This document shows, one piece after another, positions 50,427 to 59,056 of a stretch of 64,000 bases of DNA. The stretch spans positions 1-64,000 of the forward strand of contig DATGSR010000115.1 in NCBI GenBank assembly GCA_035302405.1, given 5' to 3'. Position 1 is the first letter of the stretch, and every line of letters begins with the position of its first letter. Below the pieces are notes generated by a model. It had not been told where the DNA came from. It did not search any database and was given only the letters and a program-made list of their open reading frames with translations. The translations under genes were made by a program, and so were the position numbers. Origin of the DNA: CALKWS01 sp035302405 (GTDB taxonomy: Bacteria > Actinomycetota > Actinomycetes > Actinomycetales > Beutenbergiaceae).

Positions 50427-51641
50427 GTGATCGAGAACATCTGGTTGTACCTGGTCCTTGGTTTGCTGGTCCTGGTCGTCCTGGGGGTGGGACTGGTCCA
50501 GGGCGTACGGCGGCGCGGCCGGAGCGCCCCCGACCGCACGGACGCGCAAGCCCCGGCCGCGCCGACGACGGCATCGCCCGCCGAGGCCGACCGGGACGCA
50601 GAGCCAGGGGCATCAGCACCCGCGGGCACGATCCCGCCGGAGGCACCGGAAGTGGAACCGGAAGCCCCGGCCGAACCCGAACCCGCACCGGCGCTGGACC
50701 GCCCCGAAGCGCCGGCAACCCGGATGGCCCGGCTCCGCGGCCGCCTGGCCAGATCAGGGGCACTGGGCAGCACGTTGTTGAACCTGCTGTCCAAGGACTC
50801 CCTCAGCGAAAGCGACTGGGAGGAGATCGAGGAGACCCTGCTCCTTGCCGACGTCGGAGCCGGTCCCACCGACGAATTGATGACGGCGTTACGCCAGCGA
50901 GCGCGTGTGGACGGCGCACAGGGCCCTGAACAGGTGCGTGCCATGCTGCGCGAGGAACTCCTGAAAGTCGTTGACCCGCAGATGGACCGGGAGTTGCGGG
51001 CCACCCCCGGTATCGGTGACGACGGGGAGCCCCATCCCGCCACCATCCTGGTGGTGGGCGTGAACGGCACCGGCAAGACCACCACGGTGGGCAAATTGGC
51101 CCGGATCCTCGTTGCGCAGAACAAGGATGTGTTTCTGGGCGCAGCCGACACCTTCCGGGCGGCGGCGGTGGAGCAACTGGCCACCTGGGCCGAGCGCGTG
51201 GGGGTGCCGGTGGTCCGCTCCGACCGGGAAGGCGCCGACCCGGCGTCAGTGGCTTTCGATGCGGTCCGCGCCGCTCGGGAGGCCGAAGCGGACGTGGTGA
51301 TGGTCGATACGGCCGGCCGGCTGCAGAACAAGGCCGGCCTGATGGACGAACTGGGCAAGATCAAACGCGTCGTGTCCCGCTCCGCGCCGGTCGCGGAAGT
51401 GTTGCTGGTGCTGGATGCCACCACCGGACAGAACGGTATGCGCCAGGCCCAGGTATTCAGCGAGGTCGTCGACGTCACCGGAATCGTGCTGACCAAACTC
51501 GACGGGACCGCCAAGGGCGGCATCGTGGTGGCAGTGCAGCGTGAACTCGGAGTGCCGGTGAAGTTCGTCGGCCTCGGCGAGGGGCCCGACGATCTGGCAC
51601 CGTTCGACGCCGAGGACTTCGTCGACGCGCTGCTGTCCTGA
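50427..51641 (+). CDS. ftsY: Signal recognition particle receptor FtsY
   Basis: A 404-residue SRP receptor GTPase. Unlike E. coli FtsY it has an N-terminal membrane anchor, IENIWLYLVLGLLVLVVLGVGLVQGVRR, then a roughly 60-residue acidic Ala/Pro/Glu linker. The NG domain begins near residue 95: LNLLSKDSLSESDWEEIEETLLLADVG, G1 VVGVNGTGKTTTVGKLARIL near 210, DTFRAAAVEQLATWAERV near 238, G3 VDTAGRLQNK near 292, G4 TKLDGTAKGGIVVAVQ, and the closing FVGLGEGPDDLAPFDAEDFVDALL. It docks ribosome-SRP complexes at the Sec translocon. Ffh is encoded 1.6 kb downstream. A tandem repeat begins in its last codons. Confidence 0.95.
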   Translation: MIENIWLYLVLGLLVLVVLGVGLVQGVRRRGRSAPDRTDAQAPAAPTTASPAEADRDAEPGASAPAGTIPPEAPEVEPEAPAEPEPAPALDRPEAPATRMARLRGRLARSGALGSTLLNLLSKDSLSESDWEEIEETLLLADVGAGPTDELMTALRQRARVDGAQGPEQVRAMLREELLKVVDPQMDRELRATPGIGDDGEPHPATILVVGVNGTGKTTTVGKLARILVAQNKDVFLGAADTFRAAAVEQLATWAERVGVPVVRSDREGADPASVAFDAVRAAREAEADVVMVDTAGRLQNKAGLMDELGKIKRVVSRSAPVAEVLLVLDATTGQNGMRQAQVFSEVVDVTGIVLTKLDGTAKGGIVVAVQRELGVPVKFVGLGEGPDDLAPFDAEDFVDALLS

Positions 51642-51685
51642 GGTCGCTGCTGCCCTGAGGGGGCTGCTGTCCTGCCCTGAGGGGG
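51630..51685. repeat. Tandem repeat that copies the 3' end and stop codon of ftsY
   Basis: Units: 51630-51646, 51647-51663 (both 17 bp, opening CTGCTGnCCTGAGG) and 51664-51685 (22 bp, with CTGCTGTCCTG and CCTGAGGGGG). The first unit contains the ftsY final codons and stop, so the gene end has been duplicated downstream. Confidence 0.7.
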
Positions 51686-51736
51686 CACCTCACCTACGCC
51701 GTCAGGTGTTTCGGCCCTGATCAGGCAGTGGCCCGC

Positions 51737-52138
51737 TCAGGTGGTCTGGGGCTCGACGCCCGGGCCATCCTCGTGGCCGGCTGCGCTGAAGCCGGGATCC
51801 TGGTCAAGAATCTCCACGTCGTCGAGCACCCTGGTGACAGTCAAGAGGAACAACACCGACTCCGGCGGGGAGATGAGGCGGGGGCGGTGGCCGAGTTGAC
51901 TGCTGAGCCGAGCGATCCCGGACAGTGCCGAGGAGTCCATGAAGTTCACGTTCCGGGCATCGATGTCCACTGGCAAGCCGCGGGACAGCAGTTCGCTGAC
52001 CGCCTCGGCCAGATCCGACTCCACGGTGATGTCGATCTCGCCGGCCAGGACGAGCCGCGAGCGGTCGGCCGACGTGAGTACCGCCACCGATCCGGGGTTA
52101 CCGCTGTGATTGGGCAGCAACTCATCGGTGCCTTCCAT
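51737..52138 (-). CDS. STAS-domain protein, anti-sigma factor antagonist-like
   Basis: A 133-residue STAS protein. The fold's marks are RSRLVLAGEIDITVESDLAEAVSELLSRGLPVDIDARNVNFMDSSALSGIARLSSQLG (from about residue 27), where the Ser pair in DSSAL is the usual kinase target in SpoIIAA/RsbV-type proteins that release an anti-sigma factor. The C-terminal 25 residues are acidic and extra to the fold. ATG 52138 follows GAAAGGG. No anti-sigma kinase is encoded nearby, so the partner is elsewhere. It diverges from the TetR gene. Confidence 0.82.
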   Translation of the reverse strand: MEGTDELLPNHSGNPGSVAVLTSADRSRLVLAGEIDITVESDLAEAVSELLSRGLPVDIDARNVNFMDSSALSGIARLSSQLGHRPRLISPPESVLFLLTVTRVLDDVEILDQDPGFSAAGHEDGPGVEPQTT

Positions 52139-52192
52139 CAGTTCGCCCTTTCATTCGGCGCAAGCCACCTCGGGTACTGGGACGCAACGAAG

Positions 52193-52205
52193 TTTACAGT
52201 GTAAA
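52193..52205. promoter_or_regulatory. Inverted repeat between STAS and TetR genes
   Basis: TTTACAGTGTAAA, a perfect inverted repeat with 6-bp arms, in an AT-rich island of an otherwise GC-rich spacer. It looks like a TetR-family operator; TTTACA could also act as a -35. It lies 55 nt from the STAS start and 135 nt from the TetR start. Confidence 0.5.
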
Positions 52206-52339
52206 TAACCGCGTAGGTGCATGTTTCGGTCACACCCCACGTGACGATTCGCCGCACACCGCACTCTCTACCGCATTCGGATGCAGGGGCAGTGCGGTCA
52301 ATGCAAGAATGGGCCGCGATGCCACGCGACGGAGGGGCG

Positions 52340-53083
52340 ATGGCCCGGGCAAGCGGCGAACGTGTAGAAGAGGGGCACGTTGACGCCGGTTCCGAGCGCG
52401 CGTCCCTCACCCGGGAGCAGATCGTGGAGACCGCGATCTCGTTGGTGGACAGGGAAGGCGTGGGTGCGTTGAGCATGCGCCGCCTGGGCGGCCTGATGGG
52501 CGTCGAGGCGATGGCGCTGTACCGGTACGTGGACGGCCGGGAAGATCTGCTGGATGCCATGGTGGACGCAGTAACGGCGCCAGTGGAATCGGTCGCGGCA
52601 GGCCCTGCTGATGCCCGATGGGGCGGTTGGCGCGGATACCTGTGGCGGCTCGCCCACTACATGCGCGACCTGGCCACCAAGCACCCCAATATCTTCCCGC
52701 TCGTCGCCACACGCCATCCAGCCGCCCCGTGGCTGCGGCCGCCGCTGCGCAACCTGGACATGGTGGAGGAGTTCCTGGACACCCTGCTCAACAGCGGCTT
52801 CAGCCAACAGCAGGCCGCGATGGTCTATCGGACCTTCGCCAGTTTCCTCCTCGGTCACCTCTTGCTCACCGCCGCCCAGGAAGCCGATCAAGGCCAACTT
52901 CACCAGGAACGCCCGGCGCTCGAAGACCTGGGCGACTTTCCCAGGATCCAGGCCATGGAGGAGTGGCTCAGCGATCCGGGCGCAGACCTTGAAGAGTTCA
53001 CCGACTCGCTGGAGGACCTGCTGGAGGCCATCGCGGCGCACGTAGGAGAACCGCGCGCCGATGCCAACGGCTCGACGGACTGA
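52340..53083 (+). CDS. TetR-family transcriptional regulator with TetR_C domain
   Basis: A 247-residue repressor-type regulator. The DNA-binding helix-turn-helix is LTREQIVETAISLVDREGVGALSMRRLGGLMGVEAMALYRYVDGREDLLDAMVD from about residue 22. The ligand domain (about 80-235, including YLWRLAHYMRDLATKHPNIFPLVATRHPAAPWLRPPLRN) is of the TetR/AcrR TetR_C type. GGAGGGGCG directly before ATG 52340 sets the start; a longer frame from 52217 would be mostly low-complexity. An operator-like palindrome lies upstream. No drug pump is adjacent apart from the RND gene far away. The ligand is unknown. Confidence 0.85.
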   Translation: MARASGERVEEGHVDAGSERASLTREQIVETAISLVDREGVGALSMRRLGGLMGVEAMALYRYVDGREDLLDAMVDAVTAPVESVAAGPADARWGGWRGYLWRLAHYMRDLATKHPNIFPLVATRHPAAPWLRPPLRNLDMVEEFLDTLLNSGFSQQQAAMVYRTFASFLLGHLLLTAAQEADQGQLHQERPALEDLGDFPRIQAMEEWLSDPGADLEEFTDSLEDLLEAIAAHVGEPRADANGSTD

Positions 53084-53199
53084 ACCAGGTTCGATCCAGC
53101 GTGAAAATCGGGTGGATCAAACCCTCCGCACGTTCTGCGCACCGCCGGTGAAGCCTCGGATGTGACCGAACACCAGCCGTGGCAAGCGCAACGGGGCGT

Positions 53200-53248
53200 T
53201 ATCCTGACCTGAGTCCCGCATCCTGAGGTCGAATTCGAGGAAGTGCCA
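53200..53248 (+). promoter_or_regulatory. ffh promoter and ribosome site
   Basis: TATCCT at 53200-53205 is a good -10, and GAGGA at 53237-53241 is about 7 nt from GTG 53249. That spacing rules out GTG 53243, which would sit almost on the ribosome site. Confidence 0.5.
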
Positions 53249-54835
53249 GTGTTCGCCAGTTTGTCCGACCGGCTCAATGCCACCTTCAAGTCGCTGCGCG
53301 GGAAGGGCCGGCTTTCTGAGTCCGACATCGAGACCACCATCTCCCAGATCCGCCGGGCTCTGCTGGACGCCGACGTCGCGGTCCCGGCTGTGCGGTCCTT
53401 CACCGCTGCGGTACGGGAGAAGGCGAGCGACGCCGAACTATCCAAGGCACTCAATCCCAGCCAGCAGATCGTCAAGATCGTGCACGAGGAACTGGTGGAG
53501 ATCCTCGGCGGGGAATCCCGAGGCCTGCGGATGGCGAAACACCCGCCCACGGTGATCATGCTCGCCGGTCTCCAGGGCGCCGGTAAAACCACCCTGGCAG
53601 GAAAACTCGGACTGTGGCTGCGGGAACAGGGCCACACACCGCTCCTGGTCGCCTCCGACTTGCAACGTCCCAACGCGGTCAACCAATTGCAGATCGTGGG
53701 GTCCCAGGCGGGAGTACCGGTGTGGGCCCCCGAGCCTGGCAACGGGGTCGGCGACCCCGTTCAGGTCGCCCGCTCCGGCGTGGAACACGCGCGGGAGAAG
53801 CACCACGACGTCGTGATCGTCGACACTGCCGGCCGCACCGGTGTGGACCAAGAAATGATGGCCCAGGCGGCCGATATCCGTGATGCGGTGCAGCCGGATG
53901 AGACCCTCTTCGTCGTCGATGCGATGATCGGCCAGGATGCGGTCAGCACCGCCCAGGCCTTCTCCGAAGGAGTCGGCTTCACCGGGGTGGTACTGGCCAA
54001 ACTCGACGGCGATACCCGCGGCGGTGCGGCGCTGTCCATCCGCACGGTGACCGGTAAGCCGGTGCTGTTCGCCTCCACCGGGGAGAAACTCACCGACTTC
54101 GAACGTTTCCACCCTGACCGGATGGCCTCCCGCATCCTGGACATGGGTGATGTGCTCACCCTCATCGAGCAGGCCGAGAAAGCCTTCGATGAGCAGCAGG
54201 CCGCCGAACTCGCCGAGAAGATCAGCGGTGACGGCGAGTTCACCCTGGATGACTTCCTCACCCAGATGCAGCAGATGAAGAAGCTCGGGTCGATGAAGAA
54301 GATGCTCGGCATGCTGCCCGGAATGGGCCAGATGCGCGAGCAACTGGAGAACTTCGACGAGCGGGATGTGGTCCGGGTGGAGGCGATCGTGCAATCGATG
54401 ACGCCGGCCGAGCGCGCCAACCCCAAAATTCTCAATGGTTCCCGCCGCGCCCGGATCGCCAAGGGTTCGGGTACCACCGTCACCGAGGTCAACCAGATGG
54501 TGCAGCGGTTCGACCAGGCCAAGACGATGATGCGGTCCATGGCTCGCGGGGGTGCCCCCGGGATGCCCGGGATGCCGGGGGCCCCCGGGATGCCGGGCAT
54601 GGGTGGCATGCCGGGTGCCGGCAAGAAGTCCCGTGGCCGGATGCAGGCTCCGCCGAAGAAGCGCAAGAAGGGCAAGTCCGGGAACCCGGCCAAACGGGCA
54701 CGCCAGGAGCGCGAGGCCGCGGAGCGCGCCAAGGCCCGGGCCGGTTCCTCCTTCGGCATGGGCAACCAGGCCGATCAGATCGATCCGGAGTCGGTGGAAC
54801 TGCCTCCGGGGTTCGAGAAGTTCCTGAACCGCTGA
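53249..54835 (+). CDS. ffh: Signal recognition particle protein Ffh
   Basis: A 528-residue SRP54-type GTPase that binds signal sequences and the 4.5S RNA. FASLSDRLNATFKSLRGKGRLSESDIETTISQIRRALLDADV is the N domain. G1 is MLAGLQGAGKTTLAGKLGLWL near residue 108, followed by LVASDLQRPNAVNQLQIVG, G3 DTAGRTGVDQEMMAQ near 193, and G4 AKLDGDTRGGAALSIRTVT. The M domain from about 330 holds FTLDDFLTQMQQMKKLGSMKKMLGMLPGM. A Met/Pro/Gly-rich stretch (PGMPGMPGAPGMPG) and a basic tail with PPKKRKKGKSGNPAKRARQ follow, extending the usual roughly 450 residues. GTG 53249 chosen by ribosome-site spacing. Confidence 0.95.
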   Translation: MFASLSDRLNATFKSLRGKGRLSESDIETTISQIRRALLDADVAVPAVRSFTAAVREKASDAELSKALNPSQQIVKIVHEELVEILGGESRGLRMAKHPPTVIMLAGLQGAGKTTLAGKLGLWLREQGHTPLLVASDLQRPNAVNQLQIVGSQAGVPVWAPEPGNGVGDPVQVARSGVEHAREKHHDVVIVDTAGRTGVDQEMMAQAADIRDAVQPDETLFVVDAMIGQDAVSTAQAFSEGVGFTGVVLAKLDGDTRGGAALSIRTVTGKPVLFASTGEKLTDFERFHPDRMASRILDMGDVLTLIEQAEKAFDEQQAAELAEKISGDGEFTLDDFLTQMQQMKKLGSMKKMLGMLPGMGQMREQLENFDERDVVRVEAIVQSMTPAERANPKILNGSRRARIAKGSGTTVTEVNQMVQRFDQAKTMMRSMARGGAPGMPGMPGAPGMPGMGGMPGAGKKSRGRMQAPPKKRKKGKSGNPAKRARQEREAAERAKARAGSSFGMGNQADQIDPESVELPPGFEKFLNR

Positions 54836-54872
54836 TGGGCCGCGCCGGGGCCGGTGTGGCGCTGCTGTCGCC

Positions 54873-54886
54873 GCCTCAGCTGAGGC
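54873..54886. repeat. 14-bp perfect palindrome before the amidohydrolase gene
   Basis: GCCTCAGCTGAGGC, perfect and spacer-less, 17 nt upstream of ATG 54903. It could be an operator or chance; no -35/-10 pair is clear around it. Confidence 0.3.
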
Positions 54887-54902
54887 AACTGTGGGCGGCA
54901 GG

Positions 54903-56003
54903 ATGGACCTGATCGTTCGCGGCGAGGTCATCACCGGCGCCGAGAGCAGCCTGCCCCAGGTGGGCATCCAGGATGGTCGCTTCGTGCTGGGGAGGGGCGC
55001 CAGCGCTCCGGGGCTTGATGTTGCGCATGTCATCGAGGGCTGGGCGCTTCCCGGATTGGTCGATGTGCATTGCCACATCGGCTTGAGCGACCAGGGTGCG
55101 GTGGATGAGCAGACCGCGTTGGCACAAGCCCGAGCCGATGCCAACGCCGGGACGTTACTGGTACGCGACGCGGGCGTACCCAGCGACACCCGGTGGCTGG
55201 AGGGTCGCGAGGACGTCCCCCGGATCATCCGTTCCGGACGGCACATTGCCCGCCCGAAGCGCTACCTACGCCACTTCGGCCGCGAACTGGAGTCCGTCGA
55301 CCTGCTTCCGCAGGAGATGGCCGCCCAGGCCCGGGCGGGGGATGGGTGGGTCAAGATCGTGGGGGACTGGATCGACCGGGTGCGCGGCGCCGAAGCCGAC
55401 CTGGAGCCGCTATGGCCCGGAGACGTGCTGGCCGACGGCGTTGCCCGAGTCCACGACGAAGGCGGGCGAGTGACAGTCCATACCTTCGCCGCCGAGACCC
55501 TCGACGACATGTTGGCCGCCGGCGTGGACTGCATCGAACACGGTACCGGCATGACCGACCACCACATGCAGATCGCCGCCGCCCGCCGGATCCCAGTGGT
55601 GCCCACGTTGTTACAGGTCAACCGTTTCGGCGAGATCGCCGAGCAGGGCGCGGAGAAGTACCCGCATTTCGCCGCCCGCATGCGACAGATGCATCGCCGC
55701 CGCTACCAGCACGTGCGCGACCTGTACGACGCCGGGGTACCGCTGTTGGTGGGCACCGATGCCGGCGGGACGATCCCCCATGGGCAGATCGCAGCCGAGT
55801 GCGCTCAGTTGGTGCGCGCCGGCATCCCCGTGACTGCCGTCCTGGCCGCAGCAACGTGGGCCGCGAGAGACTTCCTCGGCCGGCCGGGCATCGCGGAGGG
55901 TGCGCCGGCCGACTTGGTCGTCTACCCCGACGACCCCCGCCAGGACATCGCCGTCCTCGCGCACCCGACCGCGGTGATCCGCGGCGGCCGCGTCATCGCC
56001 TGA
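54903..56003 (+). CDS. Amidohydrolase-superfamily protein
   Basis: A 366-residue metal-dependent hydrolase of the imidazolonepropionase/prolidase-like amidohydrolase branch. It has the small beta-sandwich (MDLIVRGEVITGAESSLPQVGIQDGRFVLG, closing with LVVYPDDPRQDIAVLAHPTAVIRGGRVIA) around a TIM barrel. Metal ligands are seen in GLVDVHCHIGLSD near residue 57, a Lys in GWVKIVGDW near 150, VHTFAAET near 196, IEHGTGMTD near 214, and the final Asp in VGTDAGGTIPHG near 285. Substrates of this branch include acyl-amino acids and small lactams, and cannot be told here. It follows ffh by 67 nt and probably shares its transcript. Confidence 0.85.
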   Translation: MDLIVRGEVITGAESSLPQVGIQDGRFVLGRGASAPGLDVAHVIEGWALPGLVDVHCHIGLSDQGAVDEQTALAQARADANAGTLLVRDAGVPSDTRWLEGREDVPRIIRSGRHIARPKRYLRHFGRELESVDLLPQEMAAQARAGDGWVKIVGDWIDRVRGAEADLEPLWPGDVLADGVARVHDEGGRVTVHTFAAETLDDMLAAGVDCIEHGTGMTDHHMQIAAARRIPVVPTLLQVNRFGEIAEQGAEKYPHFAARMRQMHRRRYQHVRDLYDAGVPLLVGTDAGGTIPHGQIAAECAQLVRAGIPVTAVLAAATWAARDFLGRPGIAEGAPADLVVYPDDPRQDIAVLAHPTAVIRGGRVIA

Positions 56004-56114
56004 CGCGCTTCGCCGGGGGCCGCTGGCTTCTGAAGTCACACCGTTCACCAGCGACTCGCCGCGGGCGGCGGCCGCGCCCGGACGACGACAGGCGAAATCG
56101 ATGAGGTAAACCCG

Positions 56115-56160
56115 TTGACACCTCCGTAGTCCTGTGGTCCATTAGTCAGGTAATGAACCA
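56115..56160 (+). promoter_or_regulatory. Promoter and GntR operator of the dual ABC-exporter operon
   Basis: TTGACA at 56115-56120 is a consensus -35; a 17-nt spacer leads to 56138-56143. Overlapping that -10 site is a long inverted repeat: TGGTCCATTA (56135-56144), GTCAGG, TAATGAACCA (56151-56160), with 9 of 10 arm positions complementary. Position and symmetry fit repression by the YtrA-type regulator encoded immediately downstream. Confidence 0.75.
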
Positions 56161-56173
56161 AGGAGGAGGGTCG

Positions 56174-56533
56174 ATGTTCGATGGAACGGAGCCGATCTAC
56201 ATCCAGATCGCTGACCAGATCCGTGCGGACATCGTTTCCGGTCGGCTGAACGCGGGGGACCAGGTGATGTCCACCACGCAGTACGCCACCACCTACCGGA
56301 TCAACCCGGCCACCGCCGCAAAAGCCTTTGCCGAACTGGTGGCCGAGGGAGTTCTCTACAAGCAGCGAGGAGTGGGCATGTTCGTCGCCGAAGGGGCGCC
56401 GGAGCGACTGCGGTCCGAGCGCCGCGAGGCGTTCTTCACAGAGCGGCTCGATCCGGTTCTGGCCGAGGCCCGACTGCTCGGCATCCAGCCGGCCGACCTG
56501 CTCGCCTACATCAACAACGGAGGCCAGAAGTGA
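56174..56533 (+). CDS. GntR-family (YtrA subfamily) transcriptional regulator
   Basis: A 119-residue short GntR regulator with a winged-helix domain and only a brief C-terminal dimer helix, typical of the YtrA branch that controls ABC exporters. FDGTEPIYIQIADQIRADIVSGRLNAGDQVMSTTQYATTYRINPATAAKAFAELVAEGVLYKQRGVGMFVAEG is the DNA-binding part; the tail FFTERLDPVLAEARLLGI forms the dimer helix. AGGAGG at 56161-56166 is ideally spaced from ATG 56174, which is preferred to ATG 56153. Its stop overlaps the next gene (GTGA). It heads a five-gene operon behind a palindromic operator. Confidence 0.9.
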   Translation: MFDGTEPIYIQIADQIRADIVSGRLNAGDQVMSTTQYATTYRINPATAAKAFAELVAEGVLYKQRGVGMFVAEGAPERLRSERREAFFTERLDPVLAEARLLGIQPADLLAYINNGGQK

Positions 56534-57408
56534 CCGGACTGGGCATCACCGCCCACCACCTGGCGGTGCATTTCAAGGACACCCGCGCACTGGACGAGGT
56601 CTCGATTCAGATCGAACCCGGCAGCATTCACGGGCTGCTCGGTCGAAACGGTTCGGGCAAGACCACGCTACTTTCCACCATTGCCGGCCTACGTCGGCCC
56701 ACGTCCGGTTCCCTGCTGGTCGATGGTGAGGACCCGTTCGAGAGTGAGCGGATCATGGGCGAAATCTGCCTCATCCGCGAAGGCGGCGACGTCCTGACCG
56801 ATGAGCAGATCCGCATCAACCTGAAATATTTCGCGAATGTCCGGCGGTACTGGGACGCCGACTACGCCGAAGAACTCCTCGAGGCGTTCGAGTTGTCCCC
56901 GCGTAAACGTCCCGACAAACTCTCCCGCGGTCAGCGCTCGGCCCTCGGCGTGGTCATCGGCCTTGCCAGCCGCGCACCGGTGACCTTCTTCGACGAGGTC
57001 CACCTCGGGATGGACGCCCCCTCGCGCTACCGCTTCTATGACCTCTTGCTGGCCGACTACGTCGAGCATCCGCGCACGATCGTCCTGTCCAGTCACCTGA
57101 TCAGCGAGATCGAGCAACTCTTCGCGACCGTCACCATCCTGGACCGCGGCCGGGTGCTCATCCATGACGACGCAGAAGAGCTGCGCAGCCGCGGTGCGGC
57201 TCTGATCGGGCCGGCCAGTGCGGTTCGGGACCTCGTCAGCGGGCTGCACGTGCTTTCCACCCAATCACTGGGCCCCACCGAAAAGGTCACCGTGTTCGGC
57301 GGCCTGGACGCCGACCTGCGCCACCGGGCTCGAACAGCCGACGTCGAGATCGGGCCCGTCTCGATGCAGGACCTGTTCGTGCACCTGACATCTGGGGAGG
57401 AACGATGA
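56530..57408 (+). CDS. ABC exporter ATPase, YtrB-like
   Basis: A 292-residue ABC ATPase. Walker A is GLLGRNGSGKTTLLSTIAGL near residue 37, and the H-loop is VLSSHLISEIEQLF. The signature is changed to KLSRGQRSALGVVIGL and Walker B is VTFFDEVHLGMDA, in which the catalytic Glu is kept but flanked unusually. This divergence is common in YtrB-like ATPases next to YtrA regulators. The C-terminal roughly 75 residues are an accessory domain. GTG 56530 overlaps the GntR stop; its own stop overlaps the permease (ATGA). Confidence 0.84.
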   Translation: MTGLGITAHHLAVHFKDTRALDEVSIQIEPGSIHGLLGRNGSGKTTLLSTIAGLRRPTSGSLLVDGEDPFESERIMGEICLIREGGDVLTDEQIRINLKYFANVRRYWDADYAEELLEAFELSPRKRPDKLSRGQRSALGVVIGLASRAPVTFFDEVHLGMDAPSRYRFYDLLLADYVEHPRTIVLSSHLISEIEQLFATVTILDRGRVLIHDDAEELRSRGAALIGPASAVRDLVSGLHVLSTQSLGPTEKVTVFGGLDADLRHRARTADVEIGPVSMQDLFVHLTSGEER

Positions 57409-58118
57409 CGACACCCACAACTCATCGCCCGACGTGGCTGACGGCGACCAAGACGCTCATCCAGGCCCACCTTCGGCTGGCCGTGTGGTTCTGGGCGGTG
57501 CTGGCCCTCATCCTGGTCGGCGCACACGTACTGATGAGCGGGGTCATCCCCACCCGGGTGCTGATCGCCCAGTACGGCACCCACGGCTCCACCTGGTTCC
57601 CCTTCACCTTGGCGATCATCTTCGTGCTCGCATACCTACCCGTGCACGTCACCTCCGGGATGACCCGGCGATCATTCATCCGCGCCAACCTGGCCACCGC
57701 GCTCCTCATGGGGCCGGCCTACGGCGCCGGGTTGTTCCTGCTCGCGGCGGTCGAGCGCACCGTCTTCCCCGAAGCCCCGGTACCTTTCGACCAGCAACAG
57801 GTCTTCGGGTCCAGCGGTCTGTGGGGCCTGCTCGTGGGCCAGGCACTGCTGTCCACCACCGGCATCGTCTGCGGGTTACTCGTGGGAATCGCTTACTACC
57901 GTTTGCACGCGCTCCTGGCCACGCTCCTGCTGATCCCCACCGTGGGGCCGGTCCTCGTGGTCGTGGCGCTGACCGCCTCCGATGCCCCGATCCAGCAATG
58001 GCTCGGGCTTCCCACCGGGACGGGGTGGGCGGTGGGCGCGGCGGCGGTGGTCATCGCCCTTGCTGCGCTCGCCTTCCACCTCATCACCCGCACCATTCCC
58101 ATCAAAGCTGTGGAGTAG
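57405..58118 (+). CDS. ABC exporter membrane subunit, YtrC-like
   Basis: A 237-residue protein with six predicted helices (LRLAVWFWAVLALILVGAHVLM; TWFPFTLAIIFVLAYLPVHVTSG; ATALLMGPAYGAGLFLLAAVE; LWGLLVGQALLSTTGIVCGLLVGIAYY; LLATLLLIPTVGPVLVVVALT; WAVGAAAVVIALAALAFHLIT). It is the partner of the ATPase just upstream, whose stop overlaps its ATG (ATGA). The sequence is not conserved enough to name a substrate; envelope-stress or peptide export is typical for this class. Confidence 0.75.
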   Translation: MTTPTTHRPTWLTATKTLIQAHLRLAVWFWAVLALILVGAHVLMSGVIPTRVLIAQYGTHGSTWFPFTLAIIFVLAYLPVHVTSGMTRRSFIRANLATALLMGPAYGAGLFLLAAVERTVFPEAPVPFDQQQVFGSSGLWGLLVGQALLSTTGIVCGLLVGIAYYRLHALLATLLLIPTVGPVLVVVALTASDAPIQQWLGLPTGTGWAVGAAAVVIALAALAFHLITRTIPIKAVE

Positions 58119-58120
58119 AC

Positions 58121-59052
<932 letters not shown>

Positions 59053-59056
<4 letters not shown>

